Positions 11,578 to 24,087 of a stretch of DNA of 64,000 bases are shown in pieces; within the stretch, counting starts at the first letter, position 1, and every line of letters starts with the position of its first letter. Source of the DNA: Rhytidiadelphus loreus (taxonomy: Eukaryota; Streptophyta; Bryopsida; Hypnales; Hylocomiaceae); contig OX344762.1 in the NCBI GenBank assembly GCA_947034895.1, positions 88,406,981 to 88,470,980 of the forward strand, read 5' to 3'. The notes under the pieces were generated by a model. The model did no database searches and was not told the DNA's origin. It saw nothing but the letters and a program-made list of their open reading frames with translations. The position numbers were made by a program, and so were the translations under genes.

Positions 11578-11910
11578 ATCCAAGTCAGGGTTACCAGGAC
11601 GTCCGGACGTGAGGACGTACGTCTGGATGTCCAGCGTCCGCGTTCGGACCCCCCCGGACGTCCAGTTTCATTTATAGTCCCAAAATATAGTGCATCTCCA
11701 ACGTCCGCCCGGCCCGGTATGTCCGCCTGTTCGCAGCGTCCGATCAGACAGGGCGTCCGATTCCGACAGCTCGTCTGATCTAACAGAGCGTCCGATTCCG
11801 ACGGCCCATCCAATCCGATGGTCTAACAATCCTGCCCGTCCGCAGTGTCGGATCCAAAAGGCCCGTCCGCACTGTCATCCACTGTCGTCTGACGCCCCCG
11901 TCGACTTTTC

Positions 11911-12215
11911 TATGCCTCATAATATATCATTGGATAGATATTCTTGAGAGCTTTCCAACGGTATATAATGCATCCAATTCGGACAAGAACTCCAACTATG
12001 GGACTTCTCCAAAGATTGAAGTCTGCCTAGTCATCTGATCGGACGCCCCGTTCAATTGGACAGGCCGTCAGAATAGGACGCCCTGTCTTATCATTTTGTG
12101 TGCCTTATAATATATCATTGGAAAGGTATTGTTGAGAGCTTTTCAATGGTATATTATAAGTTGGATTTTAACAAAGACTCCAAGTGTGGGACTTCTCCAA
12201 AAGATTAGGTGCTAG
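11911..12215. repeat. Diverged tandem duplication inside the hAT element
   Basis: Two copies of a segment containing ATAATATATCATTGGA, then GAGAGCTTT, then GGGACTTCTCCAAA lie at about 11915-12020 and 12100-12205. A GTCCG-rich spacer separates them. This looks like amplification of subterminal sequence. Confidence 0.65.
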
Positions 12216-12349
12216 ATATTACTTTGTAATCTTCAACACTCTTAGATCCCTTATCTTCACACAAAAAGATCAAGTTGGTCATTATTCAGTTCACTACTAA
12301 TCATTAGAGACCACATTTTCACCAAAATTGCTCCAAAAGTGCCCTTACA

Positions 12350-13255
12350 TTTACAAGCACCAAATTTTAGATGAAAAACAATTTTAGACACATAAAACCG
12401 TAGGACCTTGTAGTAAAATAGTTTGAAAAGTTGTGAATTTTTTTTTAGAATTTTCCATCATGTAGATTGTGATATATTAACATTTGAAGTGACAAAACCC
12501 TTTTTTTGGCCTTGTAAAACATATGGGTAGCTGCACTTCACAAGGTTACATTTGTATAAAAAATATCCAAAATTGTGGTTACTCTTTGGATTCATTCCGC
12601 AAGTCAAGTTGGCTAGGTGCTTGAAAAATTTTAGATCATTTGGAATTGTACAATATATAGGAAAAGAATAATAAGTAGGAAGCAGTAGAGAATGATTAAA
12701 AATACTAAATTGTTAACAATTTATTTATAGAATTGAAAAATGCCAATCCCAATGTTTGTAATGTTTTAATAAACATATACACCTAATGTTTGGGTTTTTT
12801 TCCAAGAATATTTAAAATTGAGTTAAATAAAAGACTTCAAAGTTTATTTTAGAGTAGAGATTCCATATCTAACCACAAACTAATCTAAACTAAAATTCCT
12901 CATAACTTTCATCTCATTAATCAAAATGGAATGATTTAAAGCAGTAGAAAATGATTCAAAGCTTAATATATATATAAAAATCTAGAGAACCAATTTCAAA
13001 TTTTTATTTCTTTTAAAGTGATCTTCAAAGAATTTTTTTTCTGCTCGCGTTGCCCGCCGAACACTGAAAATTACATATCATGCAATAACTTTAAAACCAT
13101 TTAGTCAAAAGTTATGAAAATTGTTGGGCCTTAAAGCTACTCCTTGGCCACACATTGTGTGAAATTTCCAAAGAGAAAAAATAAAAAATTTGTCTATAAT
13201 GAGTTGCCTAAAATTGTAATGTTGCCAAAAAACATTGTTTGGATGTTTAGGAGTT
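12350..13255. mobile_element. Truncated TTAA-family relic inside the hAT element
   Basis: The right end read on the minus strand is TTAA then CTCCTAAACATCCAAAC, continuing to a GGCAACATTAC block, which matches the ends of the 1210-3271 element. The interior at about 12540-13020 also matches 2130-2580 of that element (GTTGGCTA(G/C)(G/A)TGCTTGAAAAATTTTAGATC... in both). I find no left end, so the copy is truncated or rearranged. Confidence 0.6.
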
Positions 13256-13317
13256 AATCGTGAGATTTGCTTGCAATTGTATTGTTAGAACCTTAATACG
13301 CTTGATTAGTTTTATAT

Positions 13318-14340
13318 TACTAAGAATATGATCAATTGACTATAGACACTTCCGATGGCCCACTTCCGACGGCCCACTTCCGACGCCTAGATTTTCCACA
13401 TTTTCTAACACCCCCTCAGAAACTTGTCCATAACTTCTTGGTCGAAGGTCCAAACTTGAAACGGATTGTTGAAGATGAAACCTTGCTTGATTCCAAACTT
13501 TTTCTAGTTCAAAGTTTTTCAAAAAAATGTATTCTACTATGCGGAAATGAGGTCTGAACATTGACTTTTCTTACATTATATTTTGTATGGCTAGTTTGAA
13601 TTTGGAAGGGGGGAAGGCTGGTTGCCTGGTTCCACTTGAATTCTTCTGACGCCAAACTTCCGACGGCCACTTCCGACGCCTACTTCGGACACCTAATTCT
13701 TTTTCAAATTTCCTAACACCTCCTCAGAAACTTGTCCATAACTTTTTGGTGGAAGGTCCAAACTTGAAACCGATTGTTGGAGATGAAACCTTGCTTGATT
13801 TCCAAACTTTTTCTAGTTCAAAGTTTTTCAAAAAAATGTATTCTACTATGCGGAAATGAGGTCTGAACATTGACTTTTCTTACATTTTATTTCGAACGGC
13901 TAGTCCAAATTTGGAAGGAGGGAAGGCTGGTTGCCTGGATCCACTTGGATTCTTCTGACGCCAAATTCGGACGACCCATTTCCGACGGCCATTTCCGACG
14001 GCCACTTCGGACGCCTAATTTTTTTTCAAATTTCCTAACACCCCCCCAGAAACTTGTCCATAACTTTTTGGTGGAAGGTCCAAACTTGAAACCGATTGTT
14101 GGAGATGAAACCTTGCTTGATTTACAAACTTTTTCTAGTTCAAAGTTTTTCAAAAAAATGTATTCTACTATGCGGAAATGAGGTCTGAACATTAACTTTT
14201 CTTACATTTTATTTCGGACGGCTAGTCCGAATTTGGACAGTTGGTCTCAGTTGGCCACTTCGGACGGCCCACTTCGGACGGCCTTGTTCAGATGGAAAAT
14301 TCGGACGGCAAATTTCGGACGCCCATTTTTGTCTTATTTT
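13318..14340 (+). repeat. Left arm: about three direct repeats of a 300-bp unit
   Basis: Units of about 300 bp begin near 13411, 13712 and 14040. Each holds CAGAAACTTGTCCATAACTT, GAAACCTTGCTTGATT and ATGTATTCTACTATGCGG, and they are joined by spacers rich in TTCCGACGGCC or TTCGGACGGCC motifs. Open frames here are by-products of the repeat and encode nothing recognisable. The same unit occurs in reverse at 16010-16720, so the two arrays form a very large foldback. Confidence 0.85.
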
Positions 14341-16009
14341 TAAACAGTTGTCCACCTTGTGTAACTGTTGACTACTGGTCGAGTTGTTCGACAGTTGACT
14401 GTTGGCTTGTTTGATAGCTGACTCCTGACTTGTTTACACAGCTGTCCACTTGTACAGAAATAGTGTATTCTAAGAAGTACAGATTTGCTTTCTAAGATTG
14501 CTATTTAATGCTATAAGCATCCTATGTAGTAAGAATGTTTTTAAAGAAAAGGTAATTCAAGTTATTCTTTCTCACATTTAAATATGCATTCTAAACCCTA
14601 AACCCTAAACCCTAAACTTTCAATTTTACATTAGTTACCAAAAACATTAGTGTAATGTGTGGAATATTTTTTATTTCTTTATTTTTTTAAGATGTAATTA
14701 TCATGATGTACAACATATGTTCTTGTATAGACCTCATAGATTTATTTATATATGTTTTCAATGTATTTTTAGTTTTTCTACATCAATTATGATGTGCCAC
14801 TTTACAAATGTGGAACATACAATTATAACTTGAAGTGTTCTTTAAGTTTTGTTGTAAAATGCATTAATAGTTTGAAACAACAGAATATACATAATACAAG
14901 CAATTGTATTATTTTGTTATTGTATTAGAGGATGTTACAAAAAATGCTTTAAGCAATTTAATGTAATTTAATTTAGTTCAAGATTAAATATTGCATTTAT
15001 ACAAAAAATTGTAATTGAAGTTATTTTGATATTTTCCTACACCCTTATACTTATATTTACATCTTAAAATGTAAATTGTCAACAATATATCCCATACAAA
15101 AAATATTGGTGCTTATGTAGTGAAAAATATGATTGACTTTCAAATATGATGACCCCTCATGTATCACAATTATGGTCTTATGGACCTTATTTATGTATGT
15201 TTGTAACGTATTTCTACATCAAAAATGATATTTTCAATTCATCTTGTTGCAAATGTGAAACATGCAATATTGCAATTGTGATTTAATAACTTGTATAATT
15301 TGTATATTGTTTGGGACATCTTTAAAATATTTAGATTCATTTTTATATATTTTGTGTCCTTCATCACACTAGGTTGAACCTATTATTTTTAAAATTGCTA
15401 AAAATACAAATTTAAAAAAAATTCTTCAAACACAATTTATTTGTATAAAGTAAAGACTAGGATTGTTTAAGAATTTTTTTTTTTTTCTATTTCTACTATT
15501 TCTTTCATTGGAAAAACATTGTATGTGCTCCTTTTTTCTAGTAGACCACATTTTCTAAATAATTTTTGTAAATATTTCTCACATTCAAATTTTCAAAATC
15601 AAATAATGCAACAAGTATGTAAAATTTCAATTCTACAAATCCTAGTTTGTAAAATATTGAGATTTGTTTCACCCTATCGAGAATTTTCCATTGAAAATTT
15701 GAAGAGGACTCATTGTGTCCACTTTGTACTTGAGGGATTAATGATTACAAGTAGGTTTCATCTCCAAAAATAAATTTTTCTAAAACTTCCCAAACAAATT
15801 TCAATACTACTATCAACATCAATTAACAAGTCCCCCAAAATTAGTTTAAATAGAATTATTAATGTATGCTACAAACTTATAGCCACAAAATTGTAGTAAC
15901 AATAAGAAATAATGCATGTACAAATGATTTTATAGCAAATTACGTAATCTAAACCTTAGAGATTACAATATCGATTGAATTAAAAGAAAAGAAAAAACTC
16001 TAAATGGGA
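14341..16009. other. AT-rich loop region of the hAT/foldback element
   Basis: The loop between the two inverted arrays. It is AT-rich with no credible coding region. Apart from the short telomere-like repeat at 14592-14617 I see no structure. Confidence 0.5.
14592..14617. repeat. Interstitial telomere-like repeat (CCCTAAA)3
   Basis: Three consecutive CTAAACC units, the Arabidopsis-type plant telomere repeat, lie in the loop of the foldback element. The array is too short to be a chromosome end. It supports a plant origin. Confidence 0.85.
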
Positions 16010-16720
16010 CCAGCCTTCCGAATTCAGACGAACTGTCCGAAATATAATGTAAGAAAAGTAGATGTTTAGACTTCATTTCAGCATAGTAGAATACCTTTTC
16101 TAAATTACTTTGAACTAGAAAAAGTTTGGAAATCAAGCAAGGTTTCAAGAAAAAGCAAGGAAATCAAGCAAGGTTCCAAAAATCCAATTGAAGTTTGGAC
16201 CTTCCACCTAAAAGTCATGATTTCCACATAGTAGAATACCTTTTTTGGAAAACCTTTGAACTAGAAAAAGTTTGGAAATCAAGTAAGGTTTCATCTCCAA
16301 CAATCCGTTTCAAGTTTGGACCTTCCACCAAAAAGTTATGGACAAGTTTCTAAGGGGGTGTTAGAAAATTTGAAAAAAAATTAGGCGTCCGAAGTGGCCG
16401 TCGGAAATGGCCGTCGGAAGTGACCGTCGGAAGTTTGGCGTCAGAAGAATCCAAGTGGAACCAGGCAACCAGCCTTCCCCCCTTCCAAATTCAAACTAGC
16501 CATCCGAAATATATTGTAAGAAAAGTCAATGTTCAGACCTCATTTCCGCATAGTAGAATACATTTTTTTGAAAAGCTTTGAACTAAAAAAAGTTTGGAAA
16601 TCAAGCAAGGTTTCATCTCCAACAATCCGTTTCAAGTTTGGACCTTCCACCAAAAAGTTATGGATAGGTTTCTGAGGGGGGGGGCTAGGAAATGTGAAAA
16701 AAATCTAGGCGTCCGTATTC
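16010..16720 (-). repeat. Right arm: inverted copies of the 300-bp repeat unit
   Basis: Three partial copies of the 13318-14340 unit in reverse orientation, beginning near 16020, 16216 and 16480. Each carries CCGCATAGTAGAATAC-type sequence, AATCAAGCAAGGTTTCATCT and the TCCAAACTTGAAAC complement. The first copy is internally scrambled, with a short duplicated segment near 16140-16200. With the left arm it could form long double-stranded RNA if transcribed. Confidence 0.85.
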
Positions 16721-16953
16721 GGAGTCTGCTTTCGGACGCACTGTCTGAATTCCGACGGACCGTCCGAATTTCGACGCTGCTTTCCGACGGGCCATCTAAA
16801 ATCCCTGTACCGGGGTGCGGACCGCGCGGTATAAATTTTCGACGCTGTCGTTCAATGCGGACGTTGGAGTCCGCTAAATCTGGACGTCCGGACGTCCGGA
16901 TTTTGGACGCGATTTTGGGCTGGACGCTCCAATTCGTCAACCCTGATCCAAGT

Positions 16954-19900
16954 TGCATGCAGACTCTGTTCGTGCTGACCAATATGGAATTGGGAAGGTT
17001 GCTTGGAACTGTTGAACTTACAAGATATGTATTCGAAGTCTTCGCTGTGTTTCATTCGAGCGTTCTTGTAATGGGCTGAAGGTATGGATGTCTCCCAGTC
17101 TTTATCTTTTTCCACCAAACTTGTTGCAATAGAAATCAACATTGTCAATCCTTAAAGTCAGTAACTCTATCCTAAGTCAGACTGTAATTAACTAGCTAAT
17201 GTTGAATTCATACACATGACCTTCAATATATCCAGTTTTCGTGTTTGATAACACCATTAGGCTGATGTGAAAACACAGAATGGTGTGTTCATCCTACGCT
17301 GGAACATTAAATTGTGAAAATTTTGAGGCTTCAATATCAAGAAGGAAACCAACCAGAAGTTTAAAGTTTCAGTAGACCTTACAGAATATTTCATTAAAAT
17401 AGCATATGAAATCCGCCACTTTTCCATTCAATTCCTTCTTTAGCCCTAAAGTTTAGGACTAGTATAGATTTCAGACCGCACAGTATGAACTGAAAAGTGT
17501 CAAGTTTGTGGAATACCACCATTTTGTTTCTTGCAGCATTTCAACGATTGTACTAGTCTTGAAGTCCAGAAGTGAACATGCATGATCTAGGTATTCATGT
17601 AAATGAAGTCATGGGCAGTACTGTAGCAACAACAAGAGCAACAACTAGGAACAATTTATCCACATAGATGTACTCCTAGAAACAATTAATAAATATTTAT
17701 GATTTTGAACAACTGATCTTGCTATGTGGTGTTTAATCTTTACAAAACTAAGGGTTGGGCGTTTAAGGATTTAGGGTTCAATTCCCTGTTGCATGAGAAT
17801 CTGAAACAATGACTTTCTTCCTAGATGTGCTCTCATTGAATGCAATAGTGACCTGCAATGCTAGTTCCCACCACCAATACATGAGCAGTGGCATCTCTCG
17901 TGACCTTTGCATTAAAAGACATGGCTAGTTGCACTTATCCGACATGGTATCACACATCTATGGAACGGTTTTGACTATTGTACTCACATTAGGTGGTGGA
18001 TTCTAAAAACAACCTAAAAAATTTATGTAAGCAAAAAAAAGGAACCAAGAAACAATCAAAGAATTGACACTACATTCTAGAGAGGAAAAAAGAAGTTGAA
18101 TTCATGTAATAGTATCAATTTAAATGACATTCTAGAGTAGTATCGATCCTACTATATGCCCTTCCCACTATAGAACGCAAAGAACCTGAAGTATTGAATA
18201 ACAAGTGCACTTATGAAGCAATTCCAATAACTAGTCCATTTTCATGCATTCAATCACTTTGAGTCCAAACATTTCCACCATGACAGAGTTGGAATGTGTG
18301 TGACAAGTGTGTTAAGAAAGTGATTTCAATGCATTTAGTTTATCCAAAAATGTTAGACATCTTCACAATTGAAATAAAGAAGATGAAAAGACCAACTACG
18401 AAAGCAAACAAGTTAAGTAGTGAAGCAAATTAGAATTCAGAGATTTTCATGTTCACATGCAAACCAAAAACACGGGACAAACACCTTCAACAGAGTGGAA
18501 AAGATATTATTCACACTTGAGAGAAGTAAACCACACACTCCTGTTATTCACTTGCATGAATTGCATTCGTAGCACTTCACTGTGACATTGTTTGAGTATT
18601 TATGGCAATCAAGGTTGGTGGTTGATGAGGTATTGCTAGAAGTGGTATCAAATGTACTAGGTGAGGTCATTGGATATCCACACCTGCAGCACCCCAAAAC
18701 ATTGGTGAAGACCCCAAAATACAAGAACATTCTTTTGTAGATACTTAAAGTCTCTTCAATTTAACAAGAAGACTCCTGTAAGTGGTGGTAACAAGAATAA
18801 TGTTATGGTCATAAATCAACACCAATTACAAAATTCAGAATTTGATCAACTGAGAGTAGAAAGGTATTCAGTCTCCCTCTGAAGGTGGTCGACAGCAGCC
18901 AGACTGGATTGGATTTAAACTTGTTGACAAGTAGGCATTTAGCTGCAAATATTCGCCACGCACCAACTCTCATTAATAAGCTCTGACTAATTTCAAGTAG
19001 GCAAACACTCCAGAATCATCGACTCAAATTCTTAATATGTTTATTTGAATTAACCATCTAAACTTTGAAAACATTTGCAATAGAACCATATTTTGTTCAA
19101 CATCTCAGGCATGGCACTATCAAACCTGACCATTAGCCAATTTCATTTTGGCAGTTAGAAACGAACCACTACAAACTTCTAGAGAATTGAACCATACATT
19201 TGATTAGATAGCCATGTCTTTGGAGGGCAATGACTAACCGTCGAAGAAAATCCCGCACTGAATGTCGCAATAGAATCAAACTAGAAGAAGATCAGGCTAC
19301 TATTTACAACGCATGCAGGCACTTCTCAATTGTGAGCTTGTAAAGCAGGACACAAATACTAACGCAATCTCTTGCAGAAGGGGTGCACTTCGATTGTAGA
19401 TAAGGAAAACACTTGAGTAGAAATAACGTCGACGTTCCTTGATTTGTTGACACACCCAAGAGGCCTTCGAGGTGAAAGAAACAAAATCTCAGTATTTCTC
19501 GTGATTGAAGTCGCCAATCACAATGTCCTGCACTCTCTTTGGCTAGTGCATGTCTTTCCAAACTTGACATGTGTAGCATACTAAGTTTTCTGTGTCAACG
19601 ATGTTGCAGAAATTAGACTCGAAGCTCAACTAGCGCATAGACTCCGAAGTTGGGGTCGCAGTGGACGAGGAAGATGACTCTGACAGCTGGGCAGTGGAGG
19701 TGCATTGTGAACATCGACCTCTTCTGCAGCACACTCCAGAAAGCAATGCTGTCAACATTCGGTTGCTAGTATCATGAAAAAATCAACATTTTTCTAATTT
19801 AGTCCAAGAGTAGTAGATACAACATCACCATCGAAGCCTTCCTGCGATACTACGAAGCTGCGTAAGGTACTCTAGCATTGTGCTTTGGCAAAGTTGTTCC

Positions 19901-20445
19901 TAAATATATCAGTGTGGTTCAATGAAGGTGCGGCATTGCGCTTTTGGCAGAGCTGTTACTAAATACATCAATGATTCAGTGTGGTTCGATGAAGTTGCGG
20001 TAGAATATAAGTGTGCCAAGAGCATAGCCACGTCAGAGAAGAGATTCATAAAACACACTGCATCATAAGGGAAAACTGGCGCCAACATCCTAACGACGGG
20101 CGCAAGTATGAAATAACTGGCAGGAAGTAGGACAGCTACGCACGTCCGAAGATGCTCCCTGGTTTCAAATGCAATTGAGAACGTGGTAGTCACAGAGAGA
20201 GCCCACCTTGGGAATAAGGCTCAAATAGCCCTCCTTAAGCTTCAGTTTTTTTCTAATGGAAAGAAGATCAACTCTTAGAAGCCATGAAAAAAATAAATTG
20301 ATCATGCAAAGAATATTAAAAGAAAAAAGAGAATTAAAAAAAAATTTAACTTTGAAATTATATAAAATGATTTTAGCCTTGATGCACCAAGATTATGGAG
20401 ATAAAATCCTCTACATCCTTGTTATATGGCAAACACATATACTAC
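16954..20445. other. Unassigned region between the hAT and CACTA elements
   Basis: About 3.5 kb with no recognisable gene. The 19200-20230 part has a more balanced composition and some CpG, and could hold untranslated or low-similarity gene sequence, perhaps on the minus strand (an open frame at 19909-20193 has no motif I know). A short diverged tandem duplication lies at 19871-19992. The rest is AT-rich with no terminal repeats found. Confidence 0.4.
19871..19992. repeat. Tandem duplication of about 60 bp
   Basis: Two adjacent diverged copies share GCATTG(T/C)GCTTTTGGCA-type sequence, GTT(C/A)CTAAATA(T/C)ATCA and AGTGTGGTTC(A/G)ATGAAG. Confidence 0.7.
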
Positions 20446-20689
20446 CAACACTAGAAGAAAAAGTAGGGTTTTGCGACTGCGGTTTGCGACTGGTTTGTAG
20501 TCGTATCGGACGTTTGCGACTTGGTGATATTCTGGAGTCCGCAGTCGCAGTGGATAAGTCGCATGAGTTGCACTGCAGTCGCGAGGTTGTTTGTCATTCG
20601 ATAGGCAATGGAGAACTTCGTCGATGAACTGTTGTGATGTGGTTGCTGATGTGGTATTCACTTCCACGTAACTACATTTCACTCACTTG

Positions 20690-21330
20690 TGACTTGTTTT
20701 CAATTTGTATGTGACTTGATTGTAATTCATCTATAACTTCAGTGCCACTGCTATGCAACTTCATTTGAACTTCTGTTAGACTTCCTGCAACTTCTTTGCA
20801 ACTTTTGTGCAACTAGAATGCAACTTGTTTGCAACTTTAGTACAACTGAAATGCAACTTATTTGCAACTGGAATATAACTAGAATGCAACTGGAATATAA
20901 CTAGAATGCAACTGGAATACAACTAGAATGCAACTGGAATGTAATTTTTTTCACTCCTATGTTCCAACTCTTGTGCAACTGAAATGCAACTTATTTCTAA
21001 CTTTCGGAGAACTAGAATGCAACTCATTTGCAACTCCTATGCAACTAGGATGCGACTAGTTTGCAACTCTTGTGCAACTAGAATGCAACTTTTGTGCTAC
21101 TGGAATGCAACTTTTGTGCTACTGGATTGCAACTTCTATACAACTGGAATGCAACTTTTCTGCTATTGGAATGCAACTTTTGTGCAACTAGAATGCAACT
21201 TTTGTGCAACTTTTGTACAATTGGAAAACAACTTATTTTCAACTTGTGTGCAACTATTATTTGCGACTACATTGTAACTTATTTGCAACTTCTATCTATG
21301 GTAGTCTTTTCAAAATCTGTGCAACGCATT
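20690..21330 (+). repeat. Left subterminal TGCAACT array of the CACTA element
   Basis: Dozens of closely spaced copies of TGCAACT and near variants, many in a phrase like AGAATGCAACTTTTGTGCAACT. CACTA elements carry arrays of short subterminal repeats bound by their TNPA-type protein. Short open frames here are produced by the repeat. Confidence 0.85.
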
Positions 21331-24075
21331 TGACAGCCTTACACTTCTTTTATACAACTCAATTATTATCCTTATACATCTTATATTAATTTGTTTGCAA
21401 GTCTTACAACACTCATGTAACTAACTGTAACAATGCTAAAAATTAGAGAGTGCATTAGAATACTGCCATTTTTTACAAAACAAAACAACTGCATGAAATA
21501 GTTATAAACCATCGGTATACACGGTGTGCACATGCTGCAAACAACATTCGTAAATGGTTCAATGTCTTTCAAGTTTCAAATACATCATTGATCATGATCC
21601 CTATTCGTCACTAATTTTCAACTTCATTACAACTATTTTGCATCTACGAATTGGGACCTACATTGCAACTACATGACAAGTACACTACAACTATTGTGTA
21701 ATTTCAATTACTTAACTACCTACTAGTGCAGAGCATTATTTTATTCTTGTTAGTCCTTTTTGAAAAAATGCAAAAAGTAATCGGGATCTGGACATTATGA
21801 CCATTAATAGTAGCCGGATGACAAGGAACGTATATTGGAAAAGGTGTAGCTCGATCATTTTTTCCTAGTAAAAATACAGACGAAGACCTAGTTTTGAGAA
21901 TGCGTTGATCAGCTTGATTTACAAAAAAATATCCACAGAGAGGATAGTCTCATAGGAGTACAAAAAGACTATAGCCAACTCTAAGTTCCAATTTCTAGAG
22001 AGTCTCTTACTATTCCTTTGCTGTTCCTTCAAGTGGTTGTATGGCTGCAACTAGCTCTGCTACTCTGGCATCTCGACGCAATTCCATCTCTGTCTTCTGA
22101 TAGTCACTAGAATCCATGTCGACCAAATTCTACTCACCTGCATTCCAAAGTCACACAGTCAATGTGAGGTCACGAAGACAATTCAATGCAGAATTAAAAT
22201 TCATTTAACATTAAAGACGAGCAAAACCAGCAACAAACTGAACATGAGAGGGCCAGAACTTGCAACTGAAGTCAAGAAACAAAAGAAATTCAAAACGATG
22301 CAGTTCGAGAGACGAATCTATGTTTTACAATTCTTCTGTGCTCACGTTTGTACAAAGCTCAATTATTCAACTCAAAAAGGCAATGAACGCAACTTCAGCC
22401 ACAGGCTTTGAAGCTCGCAAAATTTGACGACGAATGGCCGCAAAGGCTGTCCTCTCATGTACAGACACAAATGAAAGAGTACCCAAGATCATACGTTACT
22501 AAAGAGGTAGATAAGGTATTTGTGAAAGAACCCTAGTCTAATGCAAGAAACAAGGTCGGTATTACTCTCTCCGGAAATGAAATTCACTGAAGCTCCATCA
22601 TCACTCGTAAGCTTATTCCAATTCTTTCAGCATAACTTTTCAATTCCTCTGGGAGGTGTGATTCTAAACCTAGTACCTCATACCTTTGAACAGAACCCTG
22701 GAATTTGTGATTGAAAGTAAAATTAAAACTCACAGTAACCACAGATGCCACGCAACTTCACGCAACTTGCACCGCTGTTCGTGTAGATCAAAAGCCGAGT
22801 GCTACACCCCAAATCTAGCACATGAACCATACAAAATCGATTTTAGGATGAATTCCAAACGGGTCTTATGTAACTGAAGCACAAGAGGACGCCTCATAAC
22901 AATTCCTGGCTCCATGAAAACAACAGCTAAAAACCATATCTGTGGCAATATAATTTCAAAGTATTCCACATTACTTTGCAACAATACAAGGTGAAGTTCG
23001 AATTAATGTATGTAACTTACCTGAACCACGGGACAAGAAGTCTCTCCCAACGATGCTCTCCAATATGGAGGACTTGCCAGAGTTCGGTTTCAATATGTAT
23101 GACACCACTAGTTATTTGGAATAAGGTTTCTCCCGAACAAATGGTCCGATGTCAAATTAAACAGAGCTCAACAACGAGATGTGGAATCAACTCTTTTACA
23201 ACGAAGGAGATGAGGGCGCTCACCGATCTGTAGTAGAAATCAAATACTAACGGAAACCCTGGAAAATAGAGAACTCCCTGATATGCTGAGAAAATAAGAA
23301 CTCTAATTCACAAGCGAGAACTCCCTGAAGCTTTGGAAACCGAGAACTTCTTGAAGCTTTGGAAAAGCAACACAAAACTCCAACAAAAGCAAATAACGAT
23401 GCAACTGCAGCCCAAAGAAAGTGGCGGCAAAACTAAGGTTCCGACTCGAATTCCAGGCCTGTATCGTTGACACGTCACCTCGTACCTTTGATCGTGGCCT
23501 CGCTCGTAAGACCGCGTCACCTAAATCTCTCACCGCGACTCTTAGACTTACGACCATGATATTGTACGTTTTCCACCTGCCCTACACTACCTGAGAGTTC
23601 AAGCCAAAATGAAAATACATGCTCAACTGCAGTCCCAAATGGGCAACATGACCTTAAGTTGCTCCATGAGTGCAAACACCTTACTGTTCATATGACCCTA
23701 AACCCTAAAATTAGATATAATTTGGATCCTATCAGTAATTTGGAGCCACTTGTGAAGTAAGTTGCACTAACCTGTTCATCTTTTATAATCTAATTAGTAG
23801 AACAAAGATATGCAAGTTCAATGCAATTGGTTGCAGTAGCAAAGATGGAACTAGAATGCAATTGGTTTTAATAATCTTGTGCAACTGAAATGCAACTATC
23901 ATGCGACTATAATGCAACTGAAATGCAACTGAAATGCAACTAACATGCAACAATAGTGACTGTGAGGTGTCCAGGGATGTCTTAGGTGAGCATTTGCAGT
24001 TGTTGCTAATTAGGCTACAACAAATTGTAACAGTGCTAGTTTTAACTTCTTTCATGCACTTGTAGTAAGTAGAAG
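21331..24075. other. Interior of the CACTA element, no readable gene
   Basis: I find no continuous coding frame. The 22000-23560 part is less AT-rich and could be a decayed TNPA-like gene or captured host sequence. A second small group of TGCAACT motifs lies at 23870-23950, just before the transposase fragment. Confidence 0.4.
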
Positions 24076-24087
24076 GAGGATTGTCAA

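Larger units (their letters stand above)
11586..16945. mobile_element. hAT-type non-autonomous element with 8-bp target duplication (5360 bp)
   Basis: The left end begins CAGGGTTACCAGGACGTCCGG. The right end read on the minus strand begins CAGGGTTGACGAATTGG, so both termini show the hAT signature CAGGGTT. Both are flanked by a perfect 8-bp direct repeat, ATCCAAGT (11578-11585 and 16946-16953), the target-duplication length typical of hAT elements. The subterminal regions are GC-rich and packed with GTCCG/CGGAC motifs (11590-11910 and 16700-16930), plausible transposase-binding repeats. No hAT transposase is readable inside. The interior holds an inverted pair of repeat arrays and a TTAA-family relic. 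Outside the element the flanks would join to give one ATCCAAGT. Confidence 0.9.

Noticed and set aside
11433..11947. Open frames on both strands rich in R, S and P in the left hAT subterminal region
   Set aside because: They result from the GTCCG/CGGAC repeat, which avoids stops, and show no domain.
13336..14192. Repeated open frames sharing phrases like QKLVHNFLVEGPNLK and the mirror MFRPHFRIVEYIFLKNF
   Set aside because: They are translations of the same 300-bp non-coding tandem repeat on both strands. The identity between them comes from the DNA repeat, not protein conservation.
14592..14617. Telomere repeat as a sign of a chromosome end
   Set aside because: Only three units, inside the loop of a transposon with unique sequence on both sides.
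16594..17148. Open frames of 98-161 codons on both strands at the right end of the hAT element
   Set aside because: They run across the element end and target duplication and use the GTCCG repeats, so no single gene could be intended.
20984..21389. Cys/Asn/Leu-rich frames (MQLLCNF-type) at the CACTA left end
   Set aside because: They are the TGCAACT array translated in three frames.
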